A DNA stretch of 64,000 nucleotides from Klenkia soli. GTDB lineage: Bacteria > Actinomycetota > Actinomycetes > Mycobacteriales > Geodermatophilaceae. The stretch is taken from the NCBI RefSeq assembly GCF_900103975.1, contig NZ_FNIR01000010.1:62001-126000 (forward strand). Direction: 5' to 3'. This document shows positions 25,157 to 33,905 of this stretch, piece after piece; position 1 is the first letter of the stretch, and every line of letters starts with the position of its first letter. A program made the translations under genes and the position numbers. The notes under the pieces are model-generated. The model saw only the letters and a program-made list of their open reading frames with translations. It had not been told where the DNA came from and did not search any database.

Positions 25157-25957
25157 TCAGCGGCTGGCGCTTCTCGGCTCCTCGAGAAGGAGGCCGAGAG
25201 CAGCCAGGCCGCTGCGTCGGGCGCCCTCGGGTAGCTGCAACCACGCGGGAGCGGTCGGCCGCCCCAGGTGCTCCTGCAGGTGCAGGAGTCGCCCCCGGTC
25301 GCTGCCCGACGGGATTCGGTCCTCGAACGGGTCCACGCATGCCAGCAGGACTGCGGCGTCCAGGAGGTGCCGACCGGGGTCACGTGAGTCGGCCTTGTGG
25401 GCTGCAGCCTTGAGGATCAGAGCTCCGAAGGCATTGGGCACGGTGACGACGGTCGGCTCGTCGGTGATGTCCACCTGTGCTGTCGTGGCCCGGCGGCGAG
25501 CTTGGGTGCCGCCATCAACGGGAACCATGTCGTAGCCCTTCAGCCGCTCCAGGACCCGAGGTGGCACGTGGTCGGCGACGACGACGTCGACCACAGAGTC
25601 CTGGGTGTCGGGCTCCGGGTCGGAGGTGACCAGGTCCACGACAGCTCCCTCGCGGACGAAACGGTGCGCTGCTGCCGTCCTCGGGTCGAAGCCGGGACGC
25701 AACTGGTATCCCAACCGCTCCAGACCCCCCGCCACCTCCGCGGCTCGGCCGCGACCGCCCTCGACGTGCAGCAGGACGTCGATGTCCTCGGTGGCGCGGA
25801 CGATGGGCAGCCCGGCCGCAGCAGCGTGGATCTGGACCATGAGTCCGCCGATGAGCATCCAGGTGTCCGGGTGGAGCTCCTGGCTCAGCTCCGCCACGGC
25901 CGGCCACGGTCGTGCCCAGCCGCCAGGTGGCGTCGGGACCAGGATGGGTCCGGTCAC
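25157..25957 (-). CDS. AbiEii-like nucleotidyltransferase (putative toxin)
   Basis: A 266-residue protein of the nucleotidyltransferase fold. The motif LIGGLMVQIHAAAAGLPIVR, then ATEDIDVLLHVEGG near 53, gives GG and DxD-type metal ligands. The ALILKAAAHKADSRD segment near 190 corresponds to the helix seen in AbiEii-type enzymes. In characterised AbiE systems the nucleotidyltransferase is the toxin and a winged-helix partner represses and neutralises it. Here the partner gene lies upstream, overlapping by GTGA, the usual antitoxin-first order. The gene is convergent with a dehydrogenase. Toxicity is inferred from family and arrangement. Confidence 0.65.
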   Translation of the reverse strand: MTGPILVPTPPGGWARPWPAVAELSQELHPDTWMLIGGLMVQIHAAAAGLPIVRATEDIDVLLHVEGGRGRAAEVAGGLERLGYQLRPGFDPRTAAAHRFVREGAVVDLVTSDPEPDTQDSVVDVVVADHVPPRVLERLKGYDMVPVDGGTQARRRATTAQVDITDEPTVVTVPNAFGALILKAAAHKADSRDPGRHLLDAAVLLACVDPFEDRIPSGSDRGRLLHLQEHLGRPTAPAWLQLPEGARRSGLAALGLLLEEPRSASR

Positions 25958-26637
25958 CGCGCGCGGTCCCCGAGCCTCGACTGGGCGGATGCGATGAGTT
26001 GCCGCCCGGCCGCTCTCTCACGGTCGTCCGTCGATCCTGCAAGGTCCAGTCCGGCGAGCACCTGCTGCCGACCGCGGGCGAGGCTCCGGACCAGATCGAT
26101 GGGCATCGTGGTCTCCCGCAGCACGATGTGGCCGCCCGGGTCGTGCTCCATCCGGAAGCGGATGACCAGACGCAGGACCTCGTCCGCGGACACGTAGCCG
26201 TCCACCCGCTCGTGCTCGGAGGCCGCACTGAGTCCCGCCGTCGCGGTCAAGGCTCCCGACGACACCACGAGCCCACTCAGCCACGAGTGCGCCTGGGGAT
26301 GGGCGAAGTACCGGCGCACGCGGGCCCTGTCCCGGGTCCTGGCCACCACTTCTGCAGGTGTTGCGTCGACGAGTGCGGTCCTCAGGCGGGACCGGCGCGG
26401 TTGGTCGACCCAGTCGACCTTCTGCCCCTCGAGCAGGGCGACCGCCGCCCAGGCGGTCGGTTCCGCCCACGCACGTACCCGGTGGGTGGGGCGCTGTGCG
26501 AGCCACTGCTCCACGGAGATGGCCTCGATGCGGTCCGTCCCGATGCGGGTCAGTGCACCGTCGGTCATGAGGCGTTGGACCTGGCGGACCGACAAGCCCA
26601 TGCGTTCGGCTGCTTGTCGCGTCGTCATGAGGGCCAT
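25954..26637 (-). CDS. Helix-turn-helix protein, AbiEi-like putative antitoxin
   Basis: A 227-residue protein. It begins with a MerR/excisionase-like helix-turn-helix (LMTTRQAAERMGLSVRQVQR), followed by a wing-like strand. The middle (HPQAHSWLSGLVVSSGALTA, then AASEHERVDGYVSADEVLRL) is a domain I do not recognise. Helix-turn-helix partners of nucleotidyltransferases usually act as repressor and antitoxin. It overlaps the nucleotidyltransferase gene by GTGA. A symmetrical site starts 10 bases before its ATG, consistent with autoregulation. Confidence 0.6.
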   Translation of the reverse strand: MALMTTRQAAERMGLSVRQVQRLMTDGALTRIGTDRIEAISVEQWLAQRPTHRVRAWAEPTAWAAVALLEGQKVDWVDQPRRSRLRTALVDATPAEVVARTRDRARVRRYFAHPQAHSWLSGLVVSSGALTATAGLSAASEHERVDGYVSADEVLRLVIRFRMEHDPGGHIVLRETTMPIDLVRSLARGRQQVLAGLDLAGSTDDRERAAGRQLIASAQSRLGDRAR

Positions 26638-26646
26638 GCGAAAAGT

Positions 26647-26667
26647 GTCGTTCTAACGACGTTGTCG
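26647..26667. promoter_or_regulatory. Palindromic operator upstream of the AbiE-like pair
   Basis: A perfect inverted repeat GTCGTT-CT-AACGAC (26647-26660) overlaps a second one, CGAC-GTT-GTCG (26657-26667). It lies 10-30 bases before the antitoxin gene's ATG on the minus strand, where an autorepressor would block transcription. It is also 59 bases from the divergent dehydrogenase start. Confidence 0.6.
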
Positions 26668-26725
26668 AGCAAGAGTGGATGGACGCGCCCGGCGAAGGGG
26701 CGGAAGTGCCGGTAGACCGGACGGC

Positions 26726-27676
26726 GTGCACCGCATCGCGCTCCTCGACGACCACCAGTCCGCCGCCGCCCGGTTCGCCGACTGGTCGACCCTGCCCGAA
26801 CCCGCCCAGGTGGTGGCGTTCGCCGACTCGGTGGCCGGGGACGCCCTCGTGCAGCGGCTGCGCGGGTTCGACGTCGTCGTCGCCATGCGCGAGCGGACGG
26901 CGTTCCCCCGCGAGGTGCTCGAGCGGCTGACCGACCTGCGGCTGCTGGTCACCACCGGCGGTGCCAACGCCGCCATCGACCTCGCCGCCACCGGCGACCT
27001 CGGCATCACCGTCTGCGGCACCGGCGCCCACGGCCCCGCCACCGCCGAGCTGACCTGGGCACTCGTCCTGGCCGTCGCGCGGCGCATCCCCGAGGAGGAC
27101 GCCGCGGTGCGGGCCGGCGGCTGGCAGCACACCGTCGGCCGCGACCTCGCCGGCGCCACCCTCGGCGTCATCGGGCTGGGCCGGCTGGGGGAGCAGGTCG
27201 CCCGGGTCGGGCAGGCCTTCGGCATGGACGTCGTCGCGTGGAGTGCAAACCTCACCGACGAGCGCGCCGCCGAGGTCGGCGTGCGCCGGGTCGAGCGCGA
27301 CGACCTGCTGCGGACGGCGGACGTCGTGACCATCCACCTCAAGCTCTCCGACCGCACCCGCGGCCTGCTGGGCGCCGCCGAGCTCGCGTTGCTCAAGCCG
27401 ACCGCGATCCTGGTCAACACCAGCCGCGGGCCGATCGTCGACGAGGCAGCCCTCGTCGAGGTGCTGCGGGCGGGCCGGATCCACGGCGCCGGCCTGGACG
27501 TCTTCGACACCGAGCCGCTGCCGCAGGGTTCCCCGCTGCGCGAGCTGCGCCGCGCCGTGCTCACCCCGCACCTGGGCTACGTCACCGAGCGCACCTACGA
27601 GGTCTTCTGGCGCGACGCGGTCGAGGACGTCGCTGCCTGGCTGCGCGACGAGCCCATGCGGGTGCTCACCGCGTAG
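26726..27676 (+). CDS. D-2-hydroxyacid dehydrogenase
   Basis: A 316-residue NAD-dependent D-isomer hydroxyacid dehydrogenase. NAD binding is shown by LGVIGLGRLGEQVARVGQAF near 155. The catalytic Arg sits in LVNTSRGPIVDEAALVEVLR, the Glu in DVFDTEPLP and the His in LTPHLGYVT. The substrate is unknown, since phosphoglycerate, hydroxypyruvate and others share these motifs. The start is GTG 26726; an upstream ATG would add a basic tail lacking similarity. Its 3' end overlaps the opposing hypothetical gene by 11 bases. It is divergent from the AbiE-like pair but probably unrelated in function. Confidence 0.8.
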   Translation: MHRIALLDDHQSAAARFADWSTLPEPAQVVAFADSVAGDALVQRLRGFDVVVAMRERTAFPREVLERLTDLRLLVTTGGANAAIDLAATGDLGITVCGTGAHGPATAELTWALVLAVARRIPEEDAAVRAGGWQHTVGRDLAGATLGVIGLGRLGEQVARVGQAFGMDVVAWSANLTDERAAEVGVRRVERDDLLRTADVVTIHLKLSDRTRGLLGAAELALLKPTAILVNTSRGPIVDEAALVEVLRAGRIHGAGLDVFDTEPLPQGSPLRELRRAVLTPHLGYVTERTYEVFWRDAVEDVAAWLRDEPMRVLTA

Positions 27677-28109
27677 TCGGCCACGACCTGCGCGGCAGCA
27701 GCGCGGTCGCCGTCAACCCGTCGCCGACGTGCAGGCTGCAGTCGACCCCCTCGCGTCCGCGGAGCACGGTGTCGGCCGCCGCAGCCCAGGCGTGGTCCTC
27801 GGGCAGCGGGCTCGCGGGGCCCGGCCGCTCCAGGTACAGCGCCAGGTGCAGGTCGGCCGGCGACAGGTGCTCGGCCTCGGCCACCGCGGCGGTCAGGTCG
27901 ACGAGGTGGGCCAGCAGGGCGCGGTCCGGCTCGGTCGGGACGTCGTCGATCGGCACCAGCAGCGGGGCGGACGTGCCGTCGGGCCGCAGCCAGCTGAGCA
28001 CCAGGGAGCGCCGGGACGGCGGACCCTCGGTGCCGAGCAGGTGCTGCCAGCGCTCGGCGAGCTGGGCGGCGTCGGTGACGGGGACGGAGGGGTGCTGGAT
28101 GGCGGTCAT
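27666..28109 (-). CDS. Conserved hypothetical protein
   Basis: A 147-residue protein without membrane segments. It has an RRSLVLSWLRPDGTSAPLLV strand pair and a C-terminal GVDCSLHVGDGLTATALLPR. I do not recognise a domain; the mix of strands and the LHLALYLERPGPASPL segment suggest a compact alpha/beta fold. The ATG 28109 was taken rather than a longer reading that is a shadow of the aldo/keto reductase gene. It is divergent from that gene and shares 11 bases with the dehydrogenase stop. Confidence 0.5.
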   Translation of the reverse strand: MTAIQHPSVPVTDAAQLAERWQHLLGTEGPPSRRSLVLSWLRPDGTSAPLLVPIDDVPTEPDRALLAHLVDLTAAVAEAEHLSPADLHLALYLERPGPASPLPEDHAWAAAADTVLRGREGVDCSLHVGDGLTATALLPRRSWPTTR

Positions 28110-28196
28110 GGCGGGCAGGGTGCCGCAGATCCGCCGGTCACGATGATCTTGTCCACAGGCGCTGCGGATGTCGGACCCCACCGGTTGACTGACGCC

Positions 28197-29024
28197 ATGC
28201 GCACCTTCACGGCCCACGCCGGACTCACGCTGCCCGCCCTCGGCTTCGGCACCTACCGGCTCAACGGCACCGAGGGCGTCGCGGCGATCGAGCGGGCGAT
28301 CGACGGCGGCTGGACCCTGCTGGACTCCGCGTTCAACTACGAGAACGAGGGCGCCGTCGGCCGCGCCGTCCGCAACTCGGGGCGGCGCGACGAGCTGATC
28401 ATCACCTCGAAGCTCCCCGGCCGGCACCACGCGCGCGACGAGGCGATCGCCACGATCGAGGAGAGCCTGTTCCGCACCGGCCTCGACGTGCTCGACCTGT
28501 ACCTCATCCACTGGCCCAACCCGGGGGTCGACAAGTACGTCGAGGCGTGGGGCGCGCTGATCGAGGCGCGCGACCGCGGGCTGGTCAAGGCCATCGGCGT
28601 CTGCAACTTCGAGCCCGAGCACCTCGACCGGCTGCAGGCCGAGACCGGCGAGCTGCCGCAGGTCAACCAGATCGAGCTGCACCCCTACTTCCCGCAGGCC
28701 GAGTTGCTGGCCTACGGCGCCGAGCACGGCATCATCACCGAGGCCTGGACCCCGCTGGGCCGCGGCTACGACCTGCTCGAGCACCCCGTGCTCACCGAGG
28801 TCGCCGCCGCGCACGACGCCACCACCGCGCAGGTGGCGCTGGCCTGGTCGATCGCCCTCGGCGCGCTCCCGCTGCCCAAGGCGGCGTCCCCGGAGCGGCA
28901 GGCCGAGAACCTCGCCGCGGCCGACCTGGAACTCACCGACGACGAGGTCGCCCGCATCAGCGCGCTCGGCCGGCCCGACGGCCGCACCTACGACCAGGAC
29001 CCCACCCGCTACGAGGAGTTCTGA
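28197..29024 (+). CDS. Aldo/keto reductase
   Basis: A 275-residue NADPH-dependent aldo/keto reductase. The tetrad is present: D in WTLLDSAFNYENE, Y in the same segment, K in IITSKLP and H in LYLIHWPNPG. ELHPYFPQ and LPLPKAASPERQAENLAA are typical cofactor-binding segments. The length is normal for the AKR family (2,5-diketo-gluconate reductase-like members). The substrate is unknown. It is a single gene with a divergent small hypothetical gene upstream. Confidence 0.9.
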   Translation: MRTFTAHAGLTLPALGFGTYRLNGTEGVAAIERAIDGGWTLLDSAFNYENEGAVGRAVRNSGRRDELIITSKLPGRHHARDEAIATIEESLFRTGLDVLDLYLIHWPNPGVDKYVEAWGALIEARDRGLVKAIGVCNFEPEHLDRLQAETGELPQVNQIELHPYFPQAELLAYGAEHGIITEAWTPLGRGYDLLEHPVLTEVAAAHDATTAQVALAWSIALGALPLPKAASPERQAENLAAADLELTDDEVARISALGRPDGRTYDQDPTRYEEF

Positions 29025-29114
29025 CCGCGCATCACGCCGAAGGGTGAGAGGTGCTCAACCGACGGCGGGTGGCCCCCGATGCACGAGGGACCAGCCCGTC
29101 GTCAGGAGCACCCC

Positions 29115-29426
29115 GTGGACCGATCCACCAGCACCGTCTCGACCCGCGTCCTGCTGTGGGGCGTCGTCGCCCCCCTCGTGGTCGGCGGCTTCGTCCCACC
29201 GCTGGCCGGCATCGCGATGCTCTGGCTCCTGGTCGGGCTGGGCACGCTGATGGTCCAGGCCATCCGCGACGCCGTGCAGGGCATCGACCCCACCGAGGAC
29301 GACGAGAGCGACGACCTGCACGACGAGCTGGCCGCCGCCCTGCCCGTGCCGGTGCCCACGCGCTGGTGGAACCGGCGCGACGAGGACCCGAACCTGGCCG
29401 CGGCCCGCGTCGGCAGCTGGGGCTGA
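29115..29426 (+). CDS. Small membrane protein
   Basis: A 103-residue protein. One long hydrophobic region (residues 10-47: VLLWGVVAPLVVGGFVPPLA then GIAMLWLLVGLGTLMVQAI) probably forms two membrane passes. It is followed by an acidic, tryptophan-bearing cytoplasmic tail. GTG 29115 is preceded by AGGAG at a good distance; an ATG 36 bases upstream is poorer. It sits 62 bases ahead of the PP2C phosphatase gene on the same strand and may be transcribed with it. No family recognised. Confidence 0.55.
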   Translation: MDRSTSTVSTRVLLWGVVAPLVVGGFVPPLAGIAMLWLLVGLGTLMVQAIRDAVQGIDPTEDDESDDLHDELAAALPVPVPTRWWNRRDEDPNLAAARVGSWG

Positions 29427-29488
29427 CCCCGGACCGATAGCCTGCCGGGACGTCCGCGATCCGGGGACGTCGACCGGGGGAGGTCTGG

Positions 29489-31066
29489 GTGGCGCGGCGC
29501 GGCCTGGCCCGGTGGGTGCTCGTGGCGAGCATCGTCGTCATCGGCCTCACGCTGTCCGCGGCAGCTGCCGTCTGGTCCACCGAGACCCAGGTGCAGCGCA
29601 CCCAGCAGCACCGCGACGACCTCGCGAAGGTCGCCCGCATCGAGAGCCAGCTGCTCACCGGCTACGTCGACGAGGAGACCGGCCTCCGCGGCTACCTGCT
29701 CACCGGCGAGGCCGCCTTCCTGGCGCCCTACGAGCGGGCTGCCCGGGCCACCCCCGAGCTGACCACCGCCCTGCGCGGCAGCTGGACCGCCGTCGACGGG
29801 CCCACCGAGCTGGTCGACGCCCTCGAGGACGCCCACGACAGCTGGGTCGACCACGCCCGGTCGCAGATCGACCTGGTCGGCACCGGCGACGCCGACGCCG
29901 CCAGCTCCGTCGCCGAGACCGAGCGCGGCAAGCAGCTCTTCGACGCCATCCGCGACCGGGAACGCGCCCTGGCCGACTGGGTCACCGCCGCCGAGGACCG
30001 CACCGCCGACCGGCTCGCCGAGCTGCAGACCCGCATGACCGGGCTGCTCGCCGCCACGCTCACCATGCTGCTCGTGGTCACCGTCGCCGGGTGCCTGGTG
30101 CTGTGGCGGGCCGTCGTCCGTCCGCTGAGCCGGCTGGCCGCCGCGACCCGCACCGTCGCGGCCGGCGACCTGGCCGCCGCCCTGCCGGCGACCGGGGCAC
30201 CCGAGATGCGCAGCCTGGCCACCGACGTCACCGCGATGCGCGACCGGCTCGCCGCCGACCTGCACGGCACCCGGCAGGCCCTGGACGCCCTCGCCCAGAG
30301 CGGCCCCGCGGTGGAGGCGCTGCGGGCCGCGCTCGAGCCGGTCGGTGGCCAGGTGCCCGGCATCGCGGTCGCCGCCCGGCTGGACCCGGCCGAGGGCGTG
30401 CTCGCCGGCGACTGGTTCGACACGGTGGCGCTGGCGCCGTCCCGGTTGGGGGTCGTGGTCGGGGACGTCGCGGGCCACGGGCCGGCCAGCGCGGTGTTCG
30501 CGCTGCGGCTCAAGCACAGCCTGCTCACCGCGCTGCGGGCCGGCCTGGCCCCCGGCGAGGCGCTGGCCGCGGTCTGCGCCGACCTCGCCGACGCCCCCGC
30601 CGGGCAGTTCGCCACCGCCTTCGTCGCCGTCCTCGACCCCGACGAGGGCACCGTCGCGCACGCCAACGCCGGGCACCCCGCCGGCCTCCTCGTCGGCCCC
30701 GCCCGCACCTGGACCGAGCTGGACACCACCGGGCCGCTGCTGTCGTCGGTGATGGCCGGGCGCCGGTGGCGGACGGTGCGCAGCCGGCTCGCCCCGGACG
30801 ACGTCCTGCTCGTGCACACCGACGGCGTGACCGAGTCGCGCGACGCCGGGGGCGCCGAGTTCGGGGTCGAGGGGATCCGGCAGGCGGTCGGGGCCAGCGG
30901 CACGGACGACCCGCAGCGGGTGGTCGACGCCGTCGCCGCGGCCAGCATGCGGTTCGGCGGCAACCGGCCCCGCCGCGACGACCACACCGTGGTCTGCCTG
31001 CAGCGCGGCCGCGCCGTGCCCGGCGCCCGCGCCCCGGCCGACGACCGGACCTCGGCGAACCGCTAG
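29489..31066 (+). CDS. CHASE3-HAMP-PP2C (SpoIIE-type) sensor phosphatase
   Basis: A 525-residue membrane serine phosphatase. The first membrane helix (residues 9-28) is followed by a CHASE3-like extracellular sensor with the typical YVDEETGLRGYLLTGE near 59. A second helix lies near 190-210, then a HAMP linker (VVRPLSRLAAATRTVAAGDL). The C-terminal half is a PP2C/SpoIIE phosphatase: AGDWFDTVALA near 310, VGDVAGHGPASAVFALRLK near 327, and VHTDGVTESRDAGGAEFG near 442. Such proteins dephosphorylate anti-anti-sigma factors to release sigma factors. No anti-sigma or antagonist gene is next to it, so its target lies elsewhere. It starts with GTG. Confidence 0.85.
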   Translation: MARRGLARWVLVASIVVIGLTLSAAAAVWSTETQVQRTQQHRDDLAKVARIESQLLTGYVDEETGLRGYLLTGEAAFLAPYERAARATPELTTALRGSWTAVDGPTELVDALEDAHDSWVDHARSQIDLVGTGDADAASSVAETERGKQLFDAIRDRERALADWVTAAEDRTADRLAELQTRMTGLLAATLTMLLVVTVAGCLVLWRAVVRPLSRLAAATRTVAAGDLAAALPATGAPEMRSLATDVTAMRDRLAADLHGTRQALDALAQSGPAVEALRAALEPVGGQVPGIAVAARLDPAEGVLAGDWFDTVALAPSRLGVVVGDVAGHGPASAVFALRLKHSLLTALRAGLAPGEALAAVCADLADAPAGQFATAFVAVLDPDEGTVAHANAGHPAGLLVGPARTWTELDTTGPLLSSVMAGRRWRTVRSRLAPDDVLLVHTDGVTESRDAGGAEFGVEGIRQAVGASGTDDPQRVVDAVAAASMRFGGNRPRRDDHTVVCLQRGRAVPGARAPADDRTSANR

Positions 31067-31578
31067 GACCCCAGCCAGCTCTGGACGGCGTCCAGATGGG
31101 CGTGGGTCAGGCCGGTCTCCAGCAGCGGCGCCACGACCATGACCTGCGGGTTCTCGGCCAACCAGCCGGCGACGTCGTCGGCCTGCAGGCCCAGGTCGTC
31201 GTCGATCCACACGACGCGACGGTCGGGCTGCTCGGCGACCACGGCCCGGGCGGCGACCAGCTTCCACCAGCCGGGGGCGCCGGCCAGGGCGGTGGTGAAC
31301 CCGCTCGGGCCCTCGCCGTCCTCGCGGTGGTGCACGCGCAACCCGCGCGGCAGGCCCATCGGATCGGCCAGCAGCTCGTCGGCGTACTGCGCCCAGGTGG
31401 TCAGCCACTGCAGCTCGACCGTGCCGGAGGTGTGCCAGTCGGCCAGCCGCCGCGTGACCGTCGGGTCCCAGGACAACGTGTAGCCCCGGAACACCCCGCG
31501 TTCCCGGCCGGGGGAGACGCCGTCGTCCAGTGCGTTCAGCACGCCGTCGACGTCGAGGAGGACCAGGGGTGGGTGCAC
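31063..31578 (-). CDS. HAD-like domain protein
   Basis: A 171-residue protein with HAD-superfamily marks: LVLLDVDGVLNAL at the N-terminus (the DxDG nucleophile loop) and VVWIDDDLGL near 125 (the acidic metal site). The family also includes non-catalytic members. The substrate and role are unknown. It starts with GTG and its stop overlaps the phosphatase gene's stop by 4 bases. Confidence 0.65.
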   Translation of the reverse strand: MHPPLVLLDVDGVLNALDDGVSPGRERGVFRGYTLSWDPTVTRRLADWHTSGTVELQWLTTWAQYADELLADPMGLPRGLRVHHREDGEGPSGFTTALAGAPGWWKLVAARAVVAEQPDRRVVWIDDDLGLQADDVAGWLAENPQVMVVAPLLETGLTHAHLDAVQSWLGS

Positions 31579-31632
31579 GCCACCGTCCTACCCTGCTGGC
31601 GCGGACGCCGCCCAGGCAGCAGGGTGGGCCAC

Positions 31633-31956
31633 ATGATCAGGCTGATCGTCATCGTGCTCGCCGTGGTCGTCGTCGCCCTGGCGATCCGGTCGTTGCTGCG
31701 GCAGACCGGGCACACCGCCGTGCGGAGGTCGAACACGACGCGCTCCACCGACACCGGGACCGCTGCCGGTGCCGGTGCCGGTGCCGGCTACGTCGGCTGG
31801 TCCGACGGGGGAGCGGACGGCGGGGCGGACGGCGGCGCCGGGCGCGGCCACCACGGCGGTTCCTCCGGCACCGACGGCGGGTCCTCGGGGTCCGACGGCG
31901 GCTCGTCCGGGTCGGACGGCGGCGGGGGCGGCGGTGGTGGGGACGGAGGCGCCTGA
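31633..31956 (+). CDS. Small membrane protein with Gly/Ser/Asp-rich tail
   Basis: A 107-residue protein. An N-terminal membrane helix (IRLIVIVLAVVVVALAIRSL) is followed by a linker and, from about residue 57, a low-complexity tail of GGSSGSD-type repeats ending in a polyglycine run. It is probably anchored in the membrane with the tail outside, but the tail has no recognisable function. Repeats in the DNA (GGCGGGTCCTCGGGGTCCGA and variants) make the length prone to change. The ATG is 54 bases past the start of the divergent HAD gene. Confidence 0.45.
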   Translation: MIRLIVIVLAVVVVALAIRSLLRQTGHTAVRRSNTTRSTDTGTAAGAGAGAGYVGWSDGGADGGADGGAGRGHHGGSSGTDGGSSGSDGGSSGSDGGGGGGGGDGGA

Positions 31957-31962
31957 GCCGGC

Positions 31963-32607
31963 TCAGTCCGCGGCGGCCCGCGTGCCGAACCAGCCGATGC
32001 CGGCCAGGGCCGCCGTCTCGACCAGGTAGCCGACGACGGTGAGCCCGACCTGGGGCAGCAGCTGCGACACGACCACCGCGGTGATCGCGGCCGGGGCGAA
32101 CCAGCCCGGCGCGGTCCGGGCGCGCAGGGTTGCGACGAGGCCGAGCAGTCCGCCGACGGCGACCACGACCGTCGTCCCCAGGATGGTCGGCAGCAGCAGG
32201 TCCAGGCGACCGTTCAGCCCCTCGACCAGCTCGCGACCGGCCACCTCGGGCAGCACGGCCGGGTCGACGGCGAACGCGAACGGCAGCACCTCGGCGGTGA
32301 TGACCGCCCCGAACACGATCCCGCCCAGGCCGACCAGCACCCCGGCCAGGCACGCCAGCGCCGACGACCGGCCCAGCAGCACCAGGAACACCGCCGCCGC
32401 CACGAACGAGACGGTGTAGCTCGGGCCGCCCAGGTACAGGTTCATCCACCAGAAGCCCGGCCGGCTGGCATCGGCCCAGTCGATCGAGCCGTCGAAGGGG
32501 CCCTCCCAGAGGGCGAACACGACCCGGCCGGCCAGCGAGGCCAGCAGGAGGACCAGGAGCAGGACGGCGGCCCGCGGCGGGGCGAGGCGGGTGGGGGTGT
32601 CGATCAC
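31963..32607 (-). CDS. Membrane protein of unknown function
   Basis: A 214-residue protein with about five hydrophobic segments, starting with AVLLLVLLLASLAGRVVFAL and ending LLPQVGLTVVGYLVETAALA. I recognise no family. GTG 32607 was chosen because GGAGGT lies just upstream. Stops of this gene and the upstream convergent one form the palindrome TGAGCCGGCTCA. It lies 86 bases downstream of a membrane LuxR regulator on the same strand and may be its target. Confidence 0.55.
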   Translation of the reverse strand: MIDTPTRLAPPRAAVLLLVLLLASLAGRVVFALWEGPFDGSIDWADASRPGFWWMNLYLGGPSYTVSFVAAAVFLVLLGRSSALACLAGVLVGLGGIVFGAVITAEVLPFAFAVDPAVLPEVAGRELVEGLNGRLDLLLPTILGTTVVVAVGGLLGLVATLRARTAPGWFAPAAITAVVVSQLLPQVGLTVVGYLVETAALAGIGWFGTRAAAD

Positions 32608-32693
32608 GGGGTACCTCCGGTGGGCGGGAGCGGTGCGCCCAGCGTCGGGGGGAGGCGGGCCGCGGAACATCGGCCTCAGCACCTATCCGCAGG

Positions 32694-33905
32694 TCAGGAG
32701 GTGTGCTGCAGCCAGATCCGGGTCGCCTGCACGCGACGGTTCGTGCCGCCGTCGGGCCGCAGGTCCAGCTTGGTGAACACCGACCGCAGGTGGGCGTCGA
32801 CGGTCCGCTCGGAGATCACCAGCTGCGCGGCGATGCCCGCGTTGCTCGCCCCGGCGGCCAGCAGGCCGAGCACCTCGCTCTCCCGCGCCGTCAACCCCGG
32901 CACCCGGGTCGGTGCGGCGGGCGCGGCCGCCGGCACGAGGGCGGAGGCCAGCCGACCGCCGGCCAGCCACGCGCCGCCGACGCCGGCCACCGCCAGGACG
33001 ACGACCCCGACGACGGTCAGCGCCGGGGGCAGCTGCAGCGTCGGGGCGGCCAGCAGCGTGCCGCCGGCCAGGACGAGGAGGACGGCGGCGGTGACCGTCG
33101 TCGTCCGCACGACCGCGGGGACGGCGTCGGCGGCGTCCCGCGCAGCGAGCACGGCGCACCCCGCCGCGCAGGCCGCGCCCCCCGCCAGCGCCACCAGGAA
33201 CGCGACCGACCCCAGCTCCGGCTCGACCGCGCCGGGATCGCGGGCCACCGCCAGCAGCAGGCAGAACAGCACGACCAGCGGCGCGGTCGCCGTCCCCGCC
33301 GCCGCGATCCCGAGCCCGGCGCGGGCCGGCCCCGCCGAGGTCGCGGCGGCCCGGCCGAGCCGGACCGGGAGGAGGAGCAGGGCCAGCGCCGCCGCGGTGG
33401 TGAGCAGGTCGCCGAGCGGGGCGAGGGCGGTGCGCCAGGCCTCGGGGGCGATCGTCGGGACGCCGGTGAACGGCTCGGTGGCGCTGGTCAGGAGCAGGTT
33501 GCCCACCGCGGCCGCGGTGAGGACGGCGGCCACGAGCCGGGCGTCCCACGCGGGGGTCCCGCTCCGCCGCACGGCCGCCGCCGCGGTCAGCTGGGCCAGC
33601 GCCAGCGGTGGGATCCACGCGGAGGTCCAGACCGCGACCGCCACGGCGTCCCCGGAGCCGACCGCCCAGGCCGCGGCCCCCAGGTAGGCCAGCAGCGACG
33701 CCGCCAGCCACCGGGCGGGGCGCTGCGCGGGGCCGGGCAGCCGGGTGGACGCGACCACGGCAGCGACGGCGCCGGCGGCGAGGGCGACCGCGCCGACCGG
33801 GTCGGTGGCGAAGCCGTGGTCGCCGTCCAGGCGCAGCTGCACCAGGCAGAGGACCGCCGCCGCACCGGCGAGGCCGACCAGCGCCACGGGGCGGGGCACG
33901 GACAC
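32694..33905 (-). CDS. Membrane-embedded LuxR-family regulator
   Basis: A 403-residue protein. The N-terminal ~320 residues are strongly hydrophobic with many alanine/leucine-rich segments, suggesting eight or more membrane passes. The last ~75 residues are a LuxR-type helix-turn-helix: GLTARESEVLGLLAAGASNA, then GIAAQLVISERTVDAHLRSV and FTKLDL. Membrane-anchored regulators of this kind respond to signals at the membrane; the signal is unknown here. The start is GTG 33905; a longer reading adds a tail without hydrophobic character. A membrane protein gene follows 86 bases downstream on the same strand. Confidence 0.65.
   Translation of the reverse strand: MSVPRPVALVGLAGAAAVLCLVQLRLDGDHGFATDPVGAVALAAGAVAAVVASTRLPGPAQRPARWLAASLLAYLGAAAWAVGSGDAVAVAVWTSAWIPPLALAQLTAAAAVRRSGTPAWDARLVAAVLTAAAVGNLLLTSATEPFTGVPTIAPEAWRTALAPLGDLLTTAAALALLLLPVRLGRAAATSAGPARAGLGIAAAGTATAPLVVLFCLLLAVARDPGAVEPELGSVAFLVALAGGAACAAGCAVLAARDAADAVPAVVRTTTVTAAVLLVLAGGTLLAAPTLQLPPALTVVGVVVLAVAGVGGAWLAGGRLASALVPAAAPAAPTRVPGLTARESEVLGLLAAGASNAGIAAQLVISERTVDAHLRSVFTKLDLRPDGGTNRRVQATRIWLQHTS

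Noticed and set aside
29512-31632. A long plus-strand frame in the CHASE3-PP2C region
   Set aside because: The arginine-rich translation is a shifted frame of the phosphatase gene; only its end, from ATG 31633, has a membrane-protein character.
31954-31965. The palindrome TGAGCCGGCTCA as an operator
   Set aside because: It is formed by the two convergent stop codons and a short GCCGGC core between genes; a terminator or chance is more likely.
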